Counted from the first letter of the stretch, positions 48,331 to 60,477 are shown. The stretch: 64,000 bases of DNA from Tetracentron sinense (GCA_015143295.1 CM026566.1:5071072-5135071), one strand, 5' to 3'. Notes: generated by a model from the letters alone, not told the origin. Made by a program: numbers and translations.

Positions 48331-49351
48331 GGCAAAATTTCACAAATCTCCCCTCTTGTTTCTAAAATTACACTTACCTCCCTTGTCGGTGTTTAAAGTT
48401 AACACTGTTAATTGGGAATCCACTTTTACTTTTTTACCCCCATTTTGCTAGGCTTGTGAAATGTTTGTTGCTAGTGGGTTTCCTTCCTATTTCTCTAGTG
48501 AGCTACCCGTGTGAATGTGATGCTTGAAAAATATTTGTGTACGTGTGATTAGTTGATGAAAAGAAACTTAATTTATATCTTGTTAATTAGAATATAGTTT
48601 TTGATCAAAATTAAATTTCTGTTCAAAATAAAGAATATTGACGTACTCCAATAGTGTCACTAAGGCTCCATTTGTTTGCAGTAAATTGTTTTACAACGTA
48701 AACCATTTACGAAGAAAAATTTTTATGGTAAAATATGATTTTTTTTAAACCAATTTTTTGTTGTTTGGTTGCATTCTTTGAAAATAAATGAAATATTTTA
48801 CTTACAAAGTTTAAAACTAACAAAATTTAAAATTTTAAAAAATTAATTTTTGTTTAGTGAATATGAGTAATCTTACAAATTTTAAAAAGAGATAGATTTT
48901 ACGGGAAAATGACATGTGAGTTTTTGAAATGTAAGTCATTTTCTGCAAAAGTGATTCATTTTCCATAAAACATTTTACTTACGAACGATTTTACGAGCAA
49001 CCAAACACACATAATTGACATTTTCCGCGGATTTGATTTGTTATCCCCTATTTTACTTCGAAACAAACAGAACTTAAAAGTTTAACACTCATTGCTTACG
49101 TTGATGTTTGAAGTGTTTTTGTTAAAGAACGAGTGAGTTAAAAAATATTTTTTGTGTTATTGGTATTTCAGGGGCAATTCAGGCATTTTAAAATATTTAA
49201 ACCATGACATCATCAAATTATGTCAATGTTAGTAACAACATATTAATTGAAGGGAGAATCTGTTACCACTACTTGAAACACAGGGGAGGGCAGTGTAAAT
49301 TCAGAAACAAGAGGGTAGGTTCTTGAAATTTTGCTAAACCTTAAGAGAAGT
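48299..49351. mobile_element. Long-inverted-repeat DNA element (GGGTAAATTACACTG type)
   Basis: The left arm includes GACCTCCCCTGAGGTTTGGC, ATCTCCCCTCTTGTTTCT and TTACACTTACCTCCC; the right arm carries their complements at about 49270-49351 but lacks the outermost bases. Long arms of this type are usual for Mutator-like non-autonomous elements; the superfamily is inferred. A Tourist-like element is nested inside. Confidence 0.65.
48664..49073. mobile_element. Tourist-like MITE nested in the 48299-49351 element
   Basis: The left end GGCTCCATTTGTTTGCAGTA pairs with the right end, whose complement starts GTTCTGTTTGTTTCGAAGTA. TAA is on the left and TTA on the right. The right end matches the 39603-39749 MITE. 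Confidence 0.6.
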
Positions 49352-50639
49352 CTGTAGAACCCCAGAACCAAGTTCTTTTTCACAATATATTTACAAATAA
49401 ATTCTTCCACAATCCAATATCACATATAAGCTTCCGGATTGGAAGAAATCCACTATCTAATCCCAAGCTTATGAATATAACTCTTTCTCATGATTAATTT
49501 TTTTTTATCAAAGTGAACTTCCAAAATATTTTTGAAGAAACATTAGAAAAGAACCAATATATACATATATATACTTTTCTATATTAAAAATATCAACTTT
49601 GATAAAGACCATTTATCAAAAAGCATTAGTACTGGATTTTTCAGTTCAGTTCATCAAGTATCATCTTAATATCAATATCTCCAATTAAGGAGTAATGAAT
49701 TCTTTATTGAGTGTTTACACACTTCTCTAAACATTGTGTACATGACCCAACGTACCCGGAGTTATTCATGTGTATTGGACATTGCTGATTGACACATCAA
49801 AGTCATATAGACAGATGTTTGAGAAGATTTTAACCTCTCAAGTCTAACCTAATACAATATGATAGTGTATTCCATAAGGTTACAAGTGAACCCGTTCAGT
49901 ATTATGTGCTTACTATATATACTCACATATTAGTCAAGAGTCACCACTCTCTGTGAATGAGATTCATCACACTATCTTATAGAACTACACATGTGCAAGT
50001 CATGATGAAGTGCGACGCCCAATAAGTACTCTAGAGGCTTAGAACATTATTAAGTTCACAAGAAACTGGAAAATCATATCTCCTCGCAACCTTTGCATGA
50101 TTTTCTTACAATGTTACCGATCGAACCTTATGTCATCATCAAATGAGACATTAACAATTATAAATACCCTTTATATATAGTTGTGTGGATGTGATGATTC
50201 TCTAATCAACATAGAAAAGTCTTATATTGGCTTTCGAGGGCATATAGGTCCAACAATTGACACGATTCTCCCTCGAGAGAGAGGATTCTCATCTTGTTAT
50301 ATGCATATATGTGAAATGATAAGTCTTTTCAATGCTGTCTTTTTCAAAAATTCGTTGGTACATTCTCCACTTAAGAGAGAAAGAGATGTTTTTTTGTAAT
50401 GATTCTAAAGCCACGCAGAGTTGGGTCAAGCCAAGTTCGAGTCTATAAGATTTTTGAGAGCTTAATTTGACCAAAAGATTCGGAGTGTGACTCAAGATCC
50501 AACCAAATTTAAACACATATAATTTAAGAGAGCCGACTCTAAACACTAGCAGTGTATTGGATTCAAGCCAAGCTTTTCATGGTTCGAACATGCTGCGAGC
50601 TTGGCTTGAGCTTGATTCTGTTGCCCAACTATTCGACCC
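49352..50639. other. Intergenic sequence, possible retroelement interior
   Basis: No coding region. 50310-50470 is the second copy of the repeat at 42215-42375. The style of the sequence resembles non-coding LTR-element interiors, but no ends were found. Confidence 0.35.
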
Positions 50640-52316
50640 TAGAGGGGGGGGGGGGGGGGGGGATAAATAGAGTATTGACAAATTTAAATTCTATTTAGTC
50701 CATTTTTGTGAAATTTAAATTATAAAGGGAATAACAACTGACAATTTTAAATTATGCAAATAAAAAAAGTAAATGAAAGAGTTAGAGAAGACAAACACAA
50801 CGATATTGTTCACGAGGTTCGGCAATCCCGCCTACGTCCCCACCTCAAGCTTACCGTTAAAGGATTCACCACGATTTACTCAATCACATAACTTTGTTAT
50901 AGAGAATCGATCGAAAGTCAGTCTTTCTCGTGTGAATCTATCGACTAGTTAGGGTCGGGGCGGGAATCGAAGATTCCATTTTCAGAATGAACGCTAGTGA
51001 TATGCTTAACACATGCAAGTAGCCTACTCATATTCAAAAGGCATTGTTGAGGCAGAAAACAACGAAGCTACTGAACAAGGTGTAGCTATGACCAAAGCGA
51101 AACGAGAGGTCTTTGATCTACCAGGTCTGTTCTAGTCTAGGAAGGCATTCGAAGCCAGTGAAAACTCGTGGAGTAGACAGCGAGCAGCAAGTGAAGTGAC
51201 TAAATCAGTCATGTTCCTAAAAGGAGTGACCATGTTTGTTTTCTTCCCTTCTACTGATCCGATCTAAGAAAGGGCTAGCTAGCGCGCGTACTCTTCTTAT
51301 GTTTAACAAATCTCGGGTTGGTCAGGCAACCAATCTGTGAAGACCAAACCTTTTACAATCTTCTTCCGGGCGAAGATTAAGCATACTTGCAAGAGAACAC
51401 CCTCTCTTGACTTTTCTCGAAGCTTCCCGCTTCAATACAAGAATCTACCGATTCTTGATTTTCTCTATACAACAAGTATGAAGAGTTACAATCTTGAGAT
51501 TTGCTCTTTAAATGAACTGTATAAGATCTCTTAAAAGCTCTAATAAAATCTCTCAAAGGTTGGAGTTGAATAGCTTAAGAACAAAGAATTGAAGATTTTT
51601 AGATTTTCACTAAGGATGTGAGAATTTCAGCTTATAGTGAATGATAAATGGTTATAGATTGATCAATAGTTATTTTTGATTCATAAAAGATCTCATTTTA
51701 TAGCCCATAAAGATTTATGGTCGTTGGTGGCGTAATAAATGCGAACTAGCCATTATAGTGCATTCATTGCACACCATGAGTCATCTAGTCGATTGGATGG
51801 TTCATTTTCAACCTGAAATCTATTTTTCATAACCTTAATGATGGGATTGAATTCCAAAGTTTTTTACCTTATCTTTATCAAAATAATTACCATCTTTTTA
51901 GGTCATTAAACTGGTTTCCAATTAGGTCTTAAAGAACCTATGATCAATCTAAGTTTTTGAGTTTTTTCAACAACCAACTTTTGAGGAATTTTTACATAAG
52001 TTCTAAGTATTCTCAAAGTATAAAAATAAACTCTAAACCTTCTTGAGAGTCTTCAAACTTATTCTTGGATCTTCAATAATGGTTTCAACTTTGAGATCTT
52101 TCAAGACTTCTTCTTAAATAAACTTAATCTTCTTTTAGAATTTGGCATGAACTTTAATATGATCTTTTAAAATGATTGAATCTTCTTTTGACTTTGATTA
52201 CTATGTGCTTTTTCAATTTGACTTGAATGCTTATTTTTTCCAATTTGAATGACACTTTCATGTCTTAAGCTTTGAATGGTTGGCTAATGCTTTTGTATAC
52301 TGTTTTTCATAAACAC
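50640..52316 (-). mobile_element. LTR-like fossil of Sirevirus type, carrying a foreign insert
   Basis: It begins with CCCTAGAGG followed by a G run (50645-50662) and ATAAATAGAG, the same layout as the LTR end at 30840. Long AT-rich, non-coding sequence follows. The 50983-51320 stretch inside has a different, organelle-like composition. Ends are approximate, and it is broken and old. Confidence 0.45.
50983..51320. other. Probable nuclear mitochondrial DNA fragment
   Basis: TCAGAATGAACGCTAGTGAT followed by ATGCTTAACACATGCAAGT closely resembles the 5' end of plant mitochondrial 18S rRNA as remembered. The following 300 bp (GTGAAAACTCGTGGAGTAGA, GAAAGGGCTAGCTAGCGCGC) have the balanced composition of plant mitochondrial DNA. 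Only about 40 bp is rRNA-like; the rest would be mitochondrial intergenic sequence. No rRNA gene is intact. Confidence 0.55.
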
Positions 52317-52319
52317 TTA

Positions 52320-52570
52320 GGGTGTGTTCGGTTGACGAGAAAGTGTGTGAAATAAAAGAAAAGAGAGTAAAGTAAAAGAAAAGAAAGGAAACTTCAATTT
52401 CTTGCAAAACAACCATCAAAAGATGGAGGAAAGTTTTGGAAGAAAATTTGTCACTTTTGAGAAAGTGCAAGAAAATGAAAGTCTGTTTCTTGCAAACCAA
52501 ACATAAGAAAAGTACAATAAAACACTTTTTTTTTTCCTTTCCTTCACTTTCTCGCCAAATGAACGCACCC
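52320..52570. mobile_element. Tourist-like MITE with TTA duplication
   Basis: 251 bp with ends GGGTGTGTTCGGTTGACGAG and, reverse-complemented, GGGTGCGTTCATTTGGCGAG. TTA flanks both sides (52317-52319 and 52571-52573), as in PIF/Harbinger MITEs. Confidence 0.88.
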
Positions 52571-52573
52571 TTA

Positions 52574-52975
52574 GGTTTAGCAAGAATTGGGTGAAGGAAA
52601 AAAAAAATGAGAGAAAGTAAAAGAAAAGAAAATGAATTTTCTTTTGGGTGTTTGGTATCAAAGCAAAAAAAGTTAAAGAAAGTAGGTTGATATTTCTAAA
52701 TTACCCTTCCTAATAGTTTATTTTTACATGAAATGTAATAGATGATGTGACATTAGTTAATAACAAAATAGGAATTCAAAACTTTTAACATTACTTTATT
52801 GCAAAAGAACCTACATTTTTGAAGGAAAATTTTGAAAGAAAGTGAAAGAAAGTTATGCACTAAAAAGACAAGAATCTGTGGGCCCCACATATTCTTGCAA
52901 TTTCTTTTCCGAACACTTTTCTCCCCTATTTTTATTTTACTTTCTTTCATTTTCTCAGAAAAAAACACACCCTTA
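52574..52975. mobile_element. Second Tourist-like element, left end degenerate
   Basis: It ends ...TTCTCAGAAAAAAACACACCC then TTA. The left part (GGGTGTTTGGTATCAAAGC near 52646) carries the opposite terminus. It lies directly next to the preceding MITE. Confidence 0.5.
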
Positions 52976-53029
52976 AGGAAGACATTAGTAATACAAAAGT
53001 CAATTCATTATTTAAGTTATCATCAAAAT

Positions 53030-53489
53030 TAATAAGGGTACCTAAGGTTATAACCTTTAGGCTAACACATTCGAGCTCAAATGTTTAGGCTTGAGCTTTA
53101 GATTGAACAAGAGCTCTATTCAAGCTTGAATTTTATTCTAACCGAGTTGAGCTCGGGTTGGCTTAAGCTTGATTTACAAAATTATTTTATTTAATTTTAT
53201 TCAATTTAGCAAAAGTATTTATTAATAAATTATAATATAAGAAACTACATAAAATTAACATTCATATCTAAAAATAAAGATTTGAGGATAGTCCTTTAGC
53301 CAAAAGAATAAAGAGTTAGATCAAAGTTTCTAGTTTTAACTTTCTTCATTTTTTTTTTTAATTATCTGTTAAATTTATTTATTATAAATTTAATAATATT
53401 ATAATTTATGATAAAGAAAATTAAAAACATTAATTTTGTATTAATATAAATAATTTTACTAAAATATTATTAAAAAGATATTATACATA
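53030..53489. other. AT-rich intergenic sequence
   Basis: No gene or complete element is recognised. Confidence 0.4.
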
Positions 53490-53962
53490 TAGGGCTATCA
53501 ATGGATCAGATCAGGATCCGGATCTGATTAGCCTGACTTTGGACCCTATATGTAATTCGTCGGATCGGATCGGATCAGTGAAATCCGATTATAATTGGAT
53601 CAAATCCGGATATAGGGTGATCCGATCCGATTAAAATCCGATCTAATTATAATAACTTAAAAAAATCATTTTAAATATATTACATAGATTTTTTTATACA
53701 TAAAATATTAATTTAAAAAAAATTAATATTAATTAGAGTTAATTAAGGTAATATTAGATTTTTAAATCATTAAAATAGAGTTTTTTTAAAATAAAAAGTA
53801 ACCTTAATCATATCGGATCGGATTGGATCACATTGGATCGGATTCGGGTTCGGATCTTACAAATATAATCAGATTCAGATTGATTAATTCATGATCTGAT
53901 GAATTTTAGATCGGATTCGGAGATGTCATATTTTTATTCGGATCGAGGCGTGGACAGCCTTG
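53490..53962. mobile_element. hAT MITE (GGATC-rich family)
   Basis: 473 bp starting TAGGGCTATCAATGGATC and ending GGCGTGGACAGCCTTG. Flanks TATACATA (53482-53489) and TATTCATA (53963-53970) match at 7 of 8 bases. It shares CGGATCGGATC-type subterminal repeats with the 32258-32477 copy. Confidence 0.8.
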
Positions 53963-53970
53963 TATTCATA

Positions 53971-54730
53971 GATGTGTGTGTTTAGGGAGGTGTGTGTGAG
54001 TATAGTGGGTGTGTATTCTTGTGTTTAAAATCAAAAAAAAAAAAAGATGGATTTATTAATGATTATTACGTATGTGTCAGAAGGCGGTAATTGGTACCAC
54101 ATCTCTCTCTCGCTCCAGAAAATTTTAAGTTAGATGAATGGCTAGATCAAAGATTTCATTGTATTGGGAATTGGAACGGTGTAGATTGGACAAGACCTAA
54201 CTTTATGATTTAGCTATCTATATTGGAATACCAGGGGATTTCATATCTTTAGGAAAACGCCAAAGACTCAGGATCACTTGTCAGCTCTGGAGTTAATGCT
54301 GGTGGGCTCCCCGCCAGTTAATTCCGTAGGTGACCCCAAGACAATACGAAAGCAATGGTGGCCACTAGTACTGTTACATTCTAAGCCACAAGTTCATGAC
54401 CCTACAAAGCAGTGTTGCTTCCACAAGTTTTCTAGCCTTAAAGATATATGAGAAGAAACCAGACGTTATCTTCTCTCACACAGTCCTCTGATTTCTGAAT
54501 TAACCACTTCTCTTTCTGCATCTCATTCCCTCTTTTATTTTCTCTATTGCTCAGTTTTCTTGTTAGAGATCCAGCTATTTTCATTTCACAGAAATTTCCT
54601 GAAGAGGAAAAATAACTTTCTGCTTGTTCTTCCTCACCAAATCTCATCTTTTTAGCTAGGCTTTGAATAAAAATTATTGGAATATCCCCATTTTGTTTCT
54701 ATTAACCATTTAGATTCCACGTTTCTTGAT
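53971..54730. promoter_or_regulatory. Upstream region of BBX24
   Basis: About 0.75 kb between the hAT MITE and the BBX24 leader, presumably holding the promoter. CT-rich stretches lie near 54102-54115 and 54510-54560. No certain TATA box is called. Confidence 0.4.
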
Positions 54731-54839
54731 ATGGGTATCTCTTGAAATTCACGTGTTCTGTTTATTGGATTCAAATTTTAGGTTTTTGAAGCCGAAAATC
54801 ATTGATAATTTCGACTTTTGCCACATGGGTGTCTCCTGA
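54731..54839 (+). promoter_or_regulatory. Two 4-codon uORFs and a G-box in the BBX24 leader
   Basis: ATGGGTATCTCTTGA (54731-54745) and ATGGGTGTCTCCTGA (54825-54839) encode MGIS and MGVS and are each followed by AARTTCAC. A CACGTG G-box is at 54750-54755. If the transcript starts upstream, both uORFs would precede the BBX24 ATG. G-boxes are bound by bZIP factors such as HY5; use here is inference. Confidence 0.5.
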
Positions 54840-54892
54840 AGTTCACTAAAAATCGTAGAAATCCAGAAATCAAGAAGATCAGTAGAGGGAGG

Positions 54893-57800
54893 ATGAAAAT
54901 TCAATGCGATGTGTGCGAGAGAGCTCCGGCTACTGTGATATGTTGTGCGGACGAGGCTGCTCTGTGTGCAAAGTGTGATATCGAAGTTCATGCAGCAAAC
55001 AAGCTTGCAAGCAAACACCAGAGGCTTCTTCTTGAATGCCTCTCCACCAAGCTTCCACGATGCGATATCTGCCAAGTAAATAACATTATACCTCTCTATT
55101 TATTTATTTATTATTATTATTATTTTTATTGGTAGTTGGTTGAAGGATTCTCCTAGTTTCTTGGTTTTTTGAATTTCTAATTTTTATTACTTTTTTTTGG
55201 TCTCCATTCATGGGTTGATTTGATTAATCTGATTGTATTAGTTTATCAGAGCAAAAATCTTGAGATTAAGAAGAATCTTTTAAGAATAGGAAATAAGTAA
55301 GAAATAGCCCGATAGTGACTATATGGTAAACATGAAGTGTTGTACACATTCTCCCTTTCACTGTAAAGTGGAGATCAGACTGCTTGAGGTCTTGATATAA
55401 TCAGACCTTGAAGGCCAAAAAAAGGCGACCATTGTTCACAACAGAGATCTTGAGCTAGGGTTGTCACTGGGCTAGGCCAAACGGGGCTTGGGCCGGTTTT
55501 AAATGGGCTTGATATATATAAGCCCGACCCTATTTTTTAGCCGAGCCGGACTTTATTATTAATGGGGACAGACCCGGGTTATAGTATATATATATATAGT
55601 ATTTAATATATAAATACGTGTAATTTAATTATAGTGTATGCACTATTATATTAAAAAATAACAATATAATAAATAAATAATTAGAAAACATAAAAAAAGA
55701 CAAAAAAAACATATGCATAACGATACAAGATCATAGTCAAACTCTCCTCGAGTTCAATCGCACCCACAAGGTTAATAATTTTTTTCTTCTTCTAAAATCA
55801 AGGTTAGATTGTTAAACCCTAAGCATGGAAATAAAATCGCCGAAATCGATACAAAACAAACGATACATATAGGTTTTGGTAGCTCCATGTACGATATTTA
55901 TACTGATACGAAACGGGCGTTACCTATCGTTTTAAAAAAGAAAAAGTTACATGTATCGTCCGAAACTGATATGTATAGGTTTTGGTTGGGACCGATACAT
56001 CCCGGAAATTGTATTTTTAATCCTTGACCTTATCGGTTAGTGAATCTAATAGGGGTTAAAAGAGACACGTGTTGACCTTTGGGTGGGATTGAACTCGAGG
56101 AGAGTTCCATCACAATTAATAGTGATCCAATATCTATGCATCATAGACACATTGTTGTGTACATTGGGTATTTCTAAAATATTTTTTAATTATTATAATA
56201 AAATCTGAAATATTTTATTATTGTAATATGACGAAATGAGTTGAGATATTTTTAAACGATGTCATAATGGTATATAAGTGTTAGATGTTTTGTATTATAT
56301 ATTATGTAATATAATATAATATAATATAATATAATATAATATAATATAATATAATATACTAGGCCAGGCCGGGCCGGGCCGGGCTTTCAGTAGCCAAGCC
56401 CTAACCTAGTCCACATTAATATGGGCCTAAGAGCCCGGCCCTAGCCCTAGGGACTAAAATATGGTAATGGGTGGGCTAGCCGGGCTGGCATCCTATATAG
56501 ACAGAGGATGAGGGTTGAATATTAATCTCATTTGATCCAATTTTCTGATCCTTATAAATCGTAATAGTACTAGTTCTTACTTCTTAGTGATGTAATGGAG
56601 AGTTGTGGTTTCTCAAAACTATTTCTAATGAAAGAAAATCCTAAAATATTCATCATTGTAGGATTGGATTTTGAGATTATAACAGTAGGAACCAAGACTG
56701 ATAATAATGATCTTTATGCTTCAAATATAATGGTCATGAAATACGATGAGAACAAGCAAATAGTCTCAAATGACTAATGATGTGTTATATGAGGTTCTGA
56801 ACTATATATTGCAACCTTTTCCACTTATTTGTTCTATTTCATTTACAGGAGAAGGCAGCTTTCATTTTCTGTGTCGAAGATAGAGCTCTCTTCTGTCGGG
56901 ATTGTGATGAGGCGATACATTCGGCCGGTAGCCTTTCTGGCAACCACCAACGATTTCTGGCTACTGGAATTCGAGTAGCTTTGAGCTCTAGATGCACCAA
57001 AGAAATTGAGAAGGGTTGTTCGGAGCCACCCAACCAGAACTCACAAACATTCTCCACGAAAATATCTGCCCCTCAACCCTCTACCTGCACATCTCCGTCT
57101 TGGGCAGTTGATGACTTGTTACAATTTTCGGATTTTGACGCCAGTGACAAGGTAAGAGAATTTGATTTCTATTTATGGCCTGGATTCTTACATTTCTGTT
57201 ATCATGTACTGCATGTTTGTCTTAGTAAATACATTATTCGAAGGGAGAAAATGTAAGAGAAACAGAAAATTCAAGTGTTAGGGAATAATAGGGTTAACGT
57301 CACCATATTTGGACCCCCTCAACTTAGATTTCAGAGCCTTCATAATAGATGATCTCTTCCATTGCTTATTCTGAAAGATAGTGTTTGATTAGATGGTTCG
57401 AACTATGAAATCAGGTCCGTGAAATAGGTGGTACGGATTGATGTTCTTGTATACCAAGTTTATGGAGATATATAGTGATATTATGTTAATTGTACTTTCA
57501 TAACCCTTGAGATTGGGGAGTGCAAGCCCCACTTTCTTCGGAGTACACACTCCCCTTTTCGGGAAAAAAGACAAGGATTTTGTGTTAGTCCTTAGGGAAA
57601 TGCTATTGAGACCGCAAAGGGCCGAGACCACACCGAGACCGTGCATCACATGCACGGATCTCAAAATTTCATAAACGGATTTAATAAAATTTTGAGATCC
57701 CTGCATGTGATGCACGGTCTCCGTGTGGTCTCGACCCTTTGCGATCTCAGTGGCAAAGTCCTAGTCCTTATGGGCACAGGGCGCCAGCATAAATTCTGTA

Positions 57801-58181
57801 CTATGTTATATTGGAGAATACAGATATTGCCATTTAGCTATCTCAAATATGGGTATGTATGTGACCATATATGTATGCATGTGACCGCAGACTACATCTT
57901 AGTACTACATCTCCATTATATATAATAAGGCTTGGTTTTTATTCACTGGTATGCAGAAGGATCAACTCGAGTTTGGAGAGCTAGAATGGTTTACGGACAT
58001 TGGTATCTTCGGCGAGCAAGTTCATCAAGAGGCCTTAGCAGCAGGAGAAGTTCCTCAACTTCCCATTTCACAACCAAGCAATGCTGCCTTGTACAGACCC
58101 ACCAAATCCAACGTGCCACACAAGAAGCCTAGGGTGGAAATCCCAGATGATGAGTACTTCACTGTCCCTGATCTTGGATAA
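54893..58181 (+). CDS. BBX24: Double B-box zinc finger protein, BBX24/STO-type
   Basis: Three exons: 54893-55075, 56849-57151, 57957-58181, giving 236 aa with GT-AG introns in phase 0. B-box 1: C5, C8, C17, D20, C25, C28, H33, H42. B-box 2: C57, C60, C69, D72, C77, C80, H85, H94, with intron 1 falling inside it after Q61. A basic KKPR (218-221) and the C-terminal VP motif FTVPDLG (230-236) follow. Arabidopsis BBX24 (248 aa) has the same start MKIQCDVCE and ends in VPDLG. BBX24/25 are nuclear co-regulators of light and salt responses that work with COP1 and HY5; the VP motif is the COP1-binding type. There is no CCT domain, as expected for this subclass. Introns hold MITE insertions. BBX25 is the main alternative identity. 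Confidence 0.95.
55456..56495. mobile_element. hAT-like MITE with nested insertions, BBX24 intron 1
   Basis: The left end TAGGGTTGTCACTGGGCTAG pairs with the right end, whose complement starts TAGGATGCCAGCCCGGCTAG. No matching 8-bp duplication is seen. A fold-back element is inserted inside (about 55747-56160), and a (TAATA)n microsatellite lies at 56306-56356. Confidence 0.6.
55747..56160. mobile_element. Fold-back element copy inside the hAT-like MITE
   Basis: Arms CTCGAGTTCAATCGCACCCA (left) and GGGTGGGATTGAACTCGAGG (right), with ACACGTGT at 56065-56072 in the right arm. ATCATAGTCA (55730-55739) and ATCATAGACA (56141-56150) may be a diverged target duplication. The centre (about 55825-56030) holds another insertion rich in CGATAC/GTATCG words. 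Confidence 0.6.
57595..57761. mobile_element. MULE-like MITE in BBX24 intron 2
   Basis: 167 bp with long inverted arms (AAAGGGCCGAGACCACAC, then GAGACCGTGCATCACATGCA on the left; the mirror on the right). An exact 9-bp duplication TAGTCCTTA lies at 57586-57594 and 57762-57770. A sister copy is at 61414-61590. Confidence 0.9.
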
Positions 58182-58196
58182 ACTGAACGTTCGTAC

Positions 58197-58262
58197 CCTC
58201 CATGATATGATATGTCAAAATCATGAAACCCTCCATGATATGATATGTCAAATTCATGAAAC
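58197..58262 (+). repeat. 32-bp tandem duplication in the BBX24 3' UTR region
   Basis: CCCTCCATGATATGATATGT followed by CAAAATCATGAAA occurs twice right after the stop codon. A (CG)n(CA)n microsatellite follows near 58275-58300. Confidence 0.9.
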
Positions 58263-58439
58263 GCTTATATATACACGCGCGCGCGCACACACACACACAT
58301 ATAGCATGCAAAGGTTTATGCATCATGATGTTGTTAGTGCATGTACTAGTGTATCCTTTACTGCTCCGCGACTGGCAGTAGGGTTTAGGTTTAGGGATTT
58401 GATATTATGTAGTTCCATCAAGTTTTGAATTTTCGTTTG

Positions 58440-59490
58440 CACGTGAATTTTGTTTTGAATAACGTTTGTGATCTTAGGTGAATACATACAGATAGATGTA
58501 TGTACTTGTATTATCTGCTTTTTACTTGATGGTGAAGTTTGAGTTTGGGCTTGATATCGCTGTATTTAAAGAAAACTTTATGTTTATCAATATGATCAAA
58601 TGTGCCAGATAGAATCATGAGCTATACCTATCTCAATTAAGCTTAAGGAATGGCCTATACCAATTAAGCGATATGTTTAGTATTTATTTTTCCTAATTCA
58701 ACCCATACAACGTTAGATTTAGGAGATAAGTGTTGGGTATGGATATCTGGACATCATCAGTGATTTTTATTTTTAAATTTTGTATAGTTTAAGGGAGATG
58801 AAGCTAATGGTGGTATTTTTGGTGTGGCTTGTCTACCTCATTTTCAAAACAAGACGATAATTGAGGTTTGAAGTATGTAGAATATAGTTAGCTGTTACAC
58901 TGTTTGTTATCTTATCTTATGTATTTTTTTGCAAACTAACCACACAAGCTTTCTTGAAATTTTCTCGCAAGTGAAACAGGTACAAGAATCACTTTAATTT
59001 AATTTCTTTCCTTTTTCTCATTTCCCTTTCTCGGATCCGCTTCTCAACAACAGAACACACCCCTTAAGGTGAAGATGGTGCATTGTAAAATTTCAGGAAA
59101 CCCTAAATTTCCTCTCTTGAATTGGTCCATGACCATGCATTTTTCTTGTCAAGGAAGCCCCCTCTTAAGATTCCTAACTTGGGTTAGAGCCTTCTGTGTG
59201 TTCTTTAGAAGAAACAAGAAAGGATTGTTTCATGTTTGAATGTTTAGGTGTGGGCAGCATTATGATAGTTAGAAGCAAAAGGAAGATTTTCATATCTTCC
59301 TTCAGTGTGGTGGGAATTCAGATGCCCTGTGTTGATGCTCCATAGCCTCATTATTCCCTAACACTAAAGTTCTCTGTTTCTCTTACAATGGTAATTTCCA
59401 TTTCATCCATTCCAGTAATATATTTACTCAGACATAAATGTAAAGACATGCAGTAAATGATAAAAGATATGGAAGAGTCTATACATATTA
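58440..59490. other. Intergenic, nothing recognised
   Basis: No coding or repeat structure is seen downstream of BBX24. Confidence 0.45.
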
Positions 59491-59752
59491 CATACCAGAG
59501 ACATCTACAAGCTAAAAAAGCGTACCAATATTTCGCAATGAGGAAGGTTTCTTCACCGGCTTTCTCTTCATACCAGAGATCACCCCAGGCTAGGATAGAT
59601 TACCAGGATATCATCATGATGGTACAATTTCTTTAACTGCATTCTATGTGATGGAAATTTGAAGCTCAGGAAGCTCCAAGTCATCAACAAAGTCAGTGAG
59701 TCACTAAAGTAAGCTAGCAAGCTCTCAGGCTGAACTGTGGCCATATTTGGAG

Positions 59753-60042
59753 GGCCTCGGATTGTCTCTGGCGAAGCCAGAAAACCCTCTCGGGGTTCCA
59801 TACAATGTGCGACAGTTGGCAAAAAAGTGGGGAGAAGTCATTCCATTTTCTCCCCATAATTTTGACTTCTCCCCATATGATATCTCTCCCCCTTATTCTC
59901 ATACACTTATCGCCACATGTCTTATAATGGGTGGAAGTCAAAATCATGGGCCCCATGATTTTGACTTCTCCACCACTTGTCACCTATTGTATGGAACCCC
60001 GAGATAAGCCCTTTCTGGCTTCGCCAGAGACAATCCAAGGCC
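59753..60042. mobile_element. MULE-like MITE with exact 9-bp duplication
   Basis: 290 bp with inverted ends GGCCTCGGATTGTCTCTGGC and GGCCTTGGATTGTCTCTGGC (complement of the right end), extending about 60 bp. TATTTGGAG flanks both sides (59744-59752 and 60043-60051). A further copy runs off the window end at 63941. Confidence 0.92.
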
Positions 60043-60066
60043 TATTTGGAGTTGGGATCCTATTCA

Positions 60067-60254
60067 ATCGCTATCGAACTCTAAGTGACATGTCCCTTTT
60101 AACCTCCATTAACTGTGTTCTAGATTTACTAACCTTTAGGGTTCAACAATCTAATCTTAGTTTTTAGAAAGAAATATTACAAAAAATAAGTTAACCCTAA
60201 AGGGCTCTGTGAGTGCGATTGAATTTTCCTGAGCTTAATCGCAATTAGACATGA
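60067..60254. mobile_element. Fold-back family copy, left segment
   Basis: ATGTCCCTTTTAACCTCCAT, AACAATCTAATCTTAGTTTTT and the mirror-type GTGAGTGCGATTGAATTTTC. This copy has ACATGTCC where others have ACACGTGTCC. It is part of the segmental duplication. Confidence 0.55.
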
Positions 60255-60477
60255 TTCGGTGTCCCATGTTGTCATGTAAGCGTGTAATAAATGGATTTTC
60301 AAGAAAGAGCTCACCTGGATTATGACAGCTTGGCAGTAGATCGAGTCTGGATCCTTTTTTTTTTAATTTTAAAATAAGCCCCTCAGAGGGAAGGGGGGGT
60401 TTGGCAAGGACTCCTACCGGTTTTATTAATAAAGAAAAGCATTTTGGGGGGGGGGGGGTGCGCATAAAACCTTACTC

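Noticed and set aside
50983-51022. Functional 18S rRNA gene
   Set aside because: Only about 40 bp resemble the rRNA 5' end; the rest of the gene is absent.
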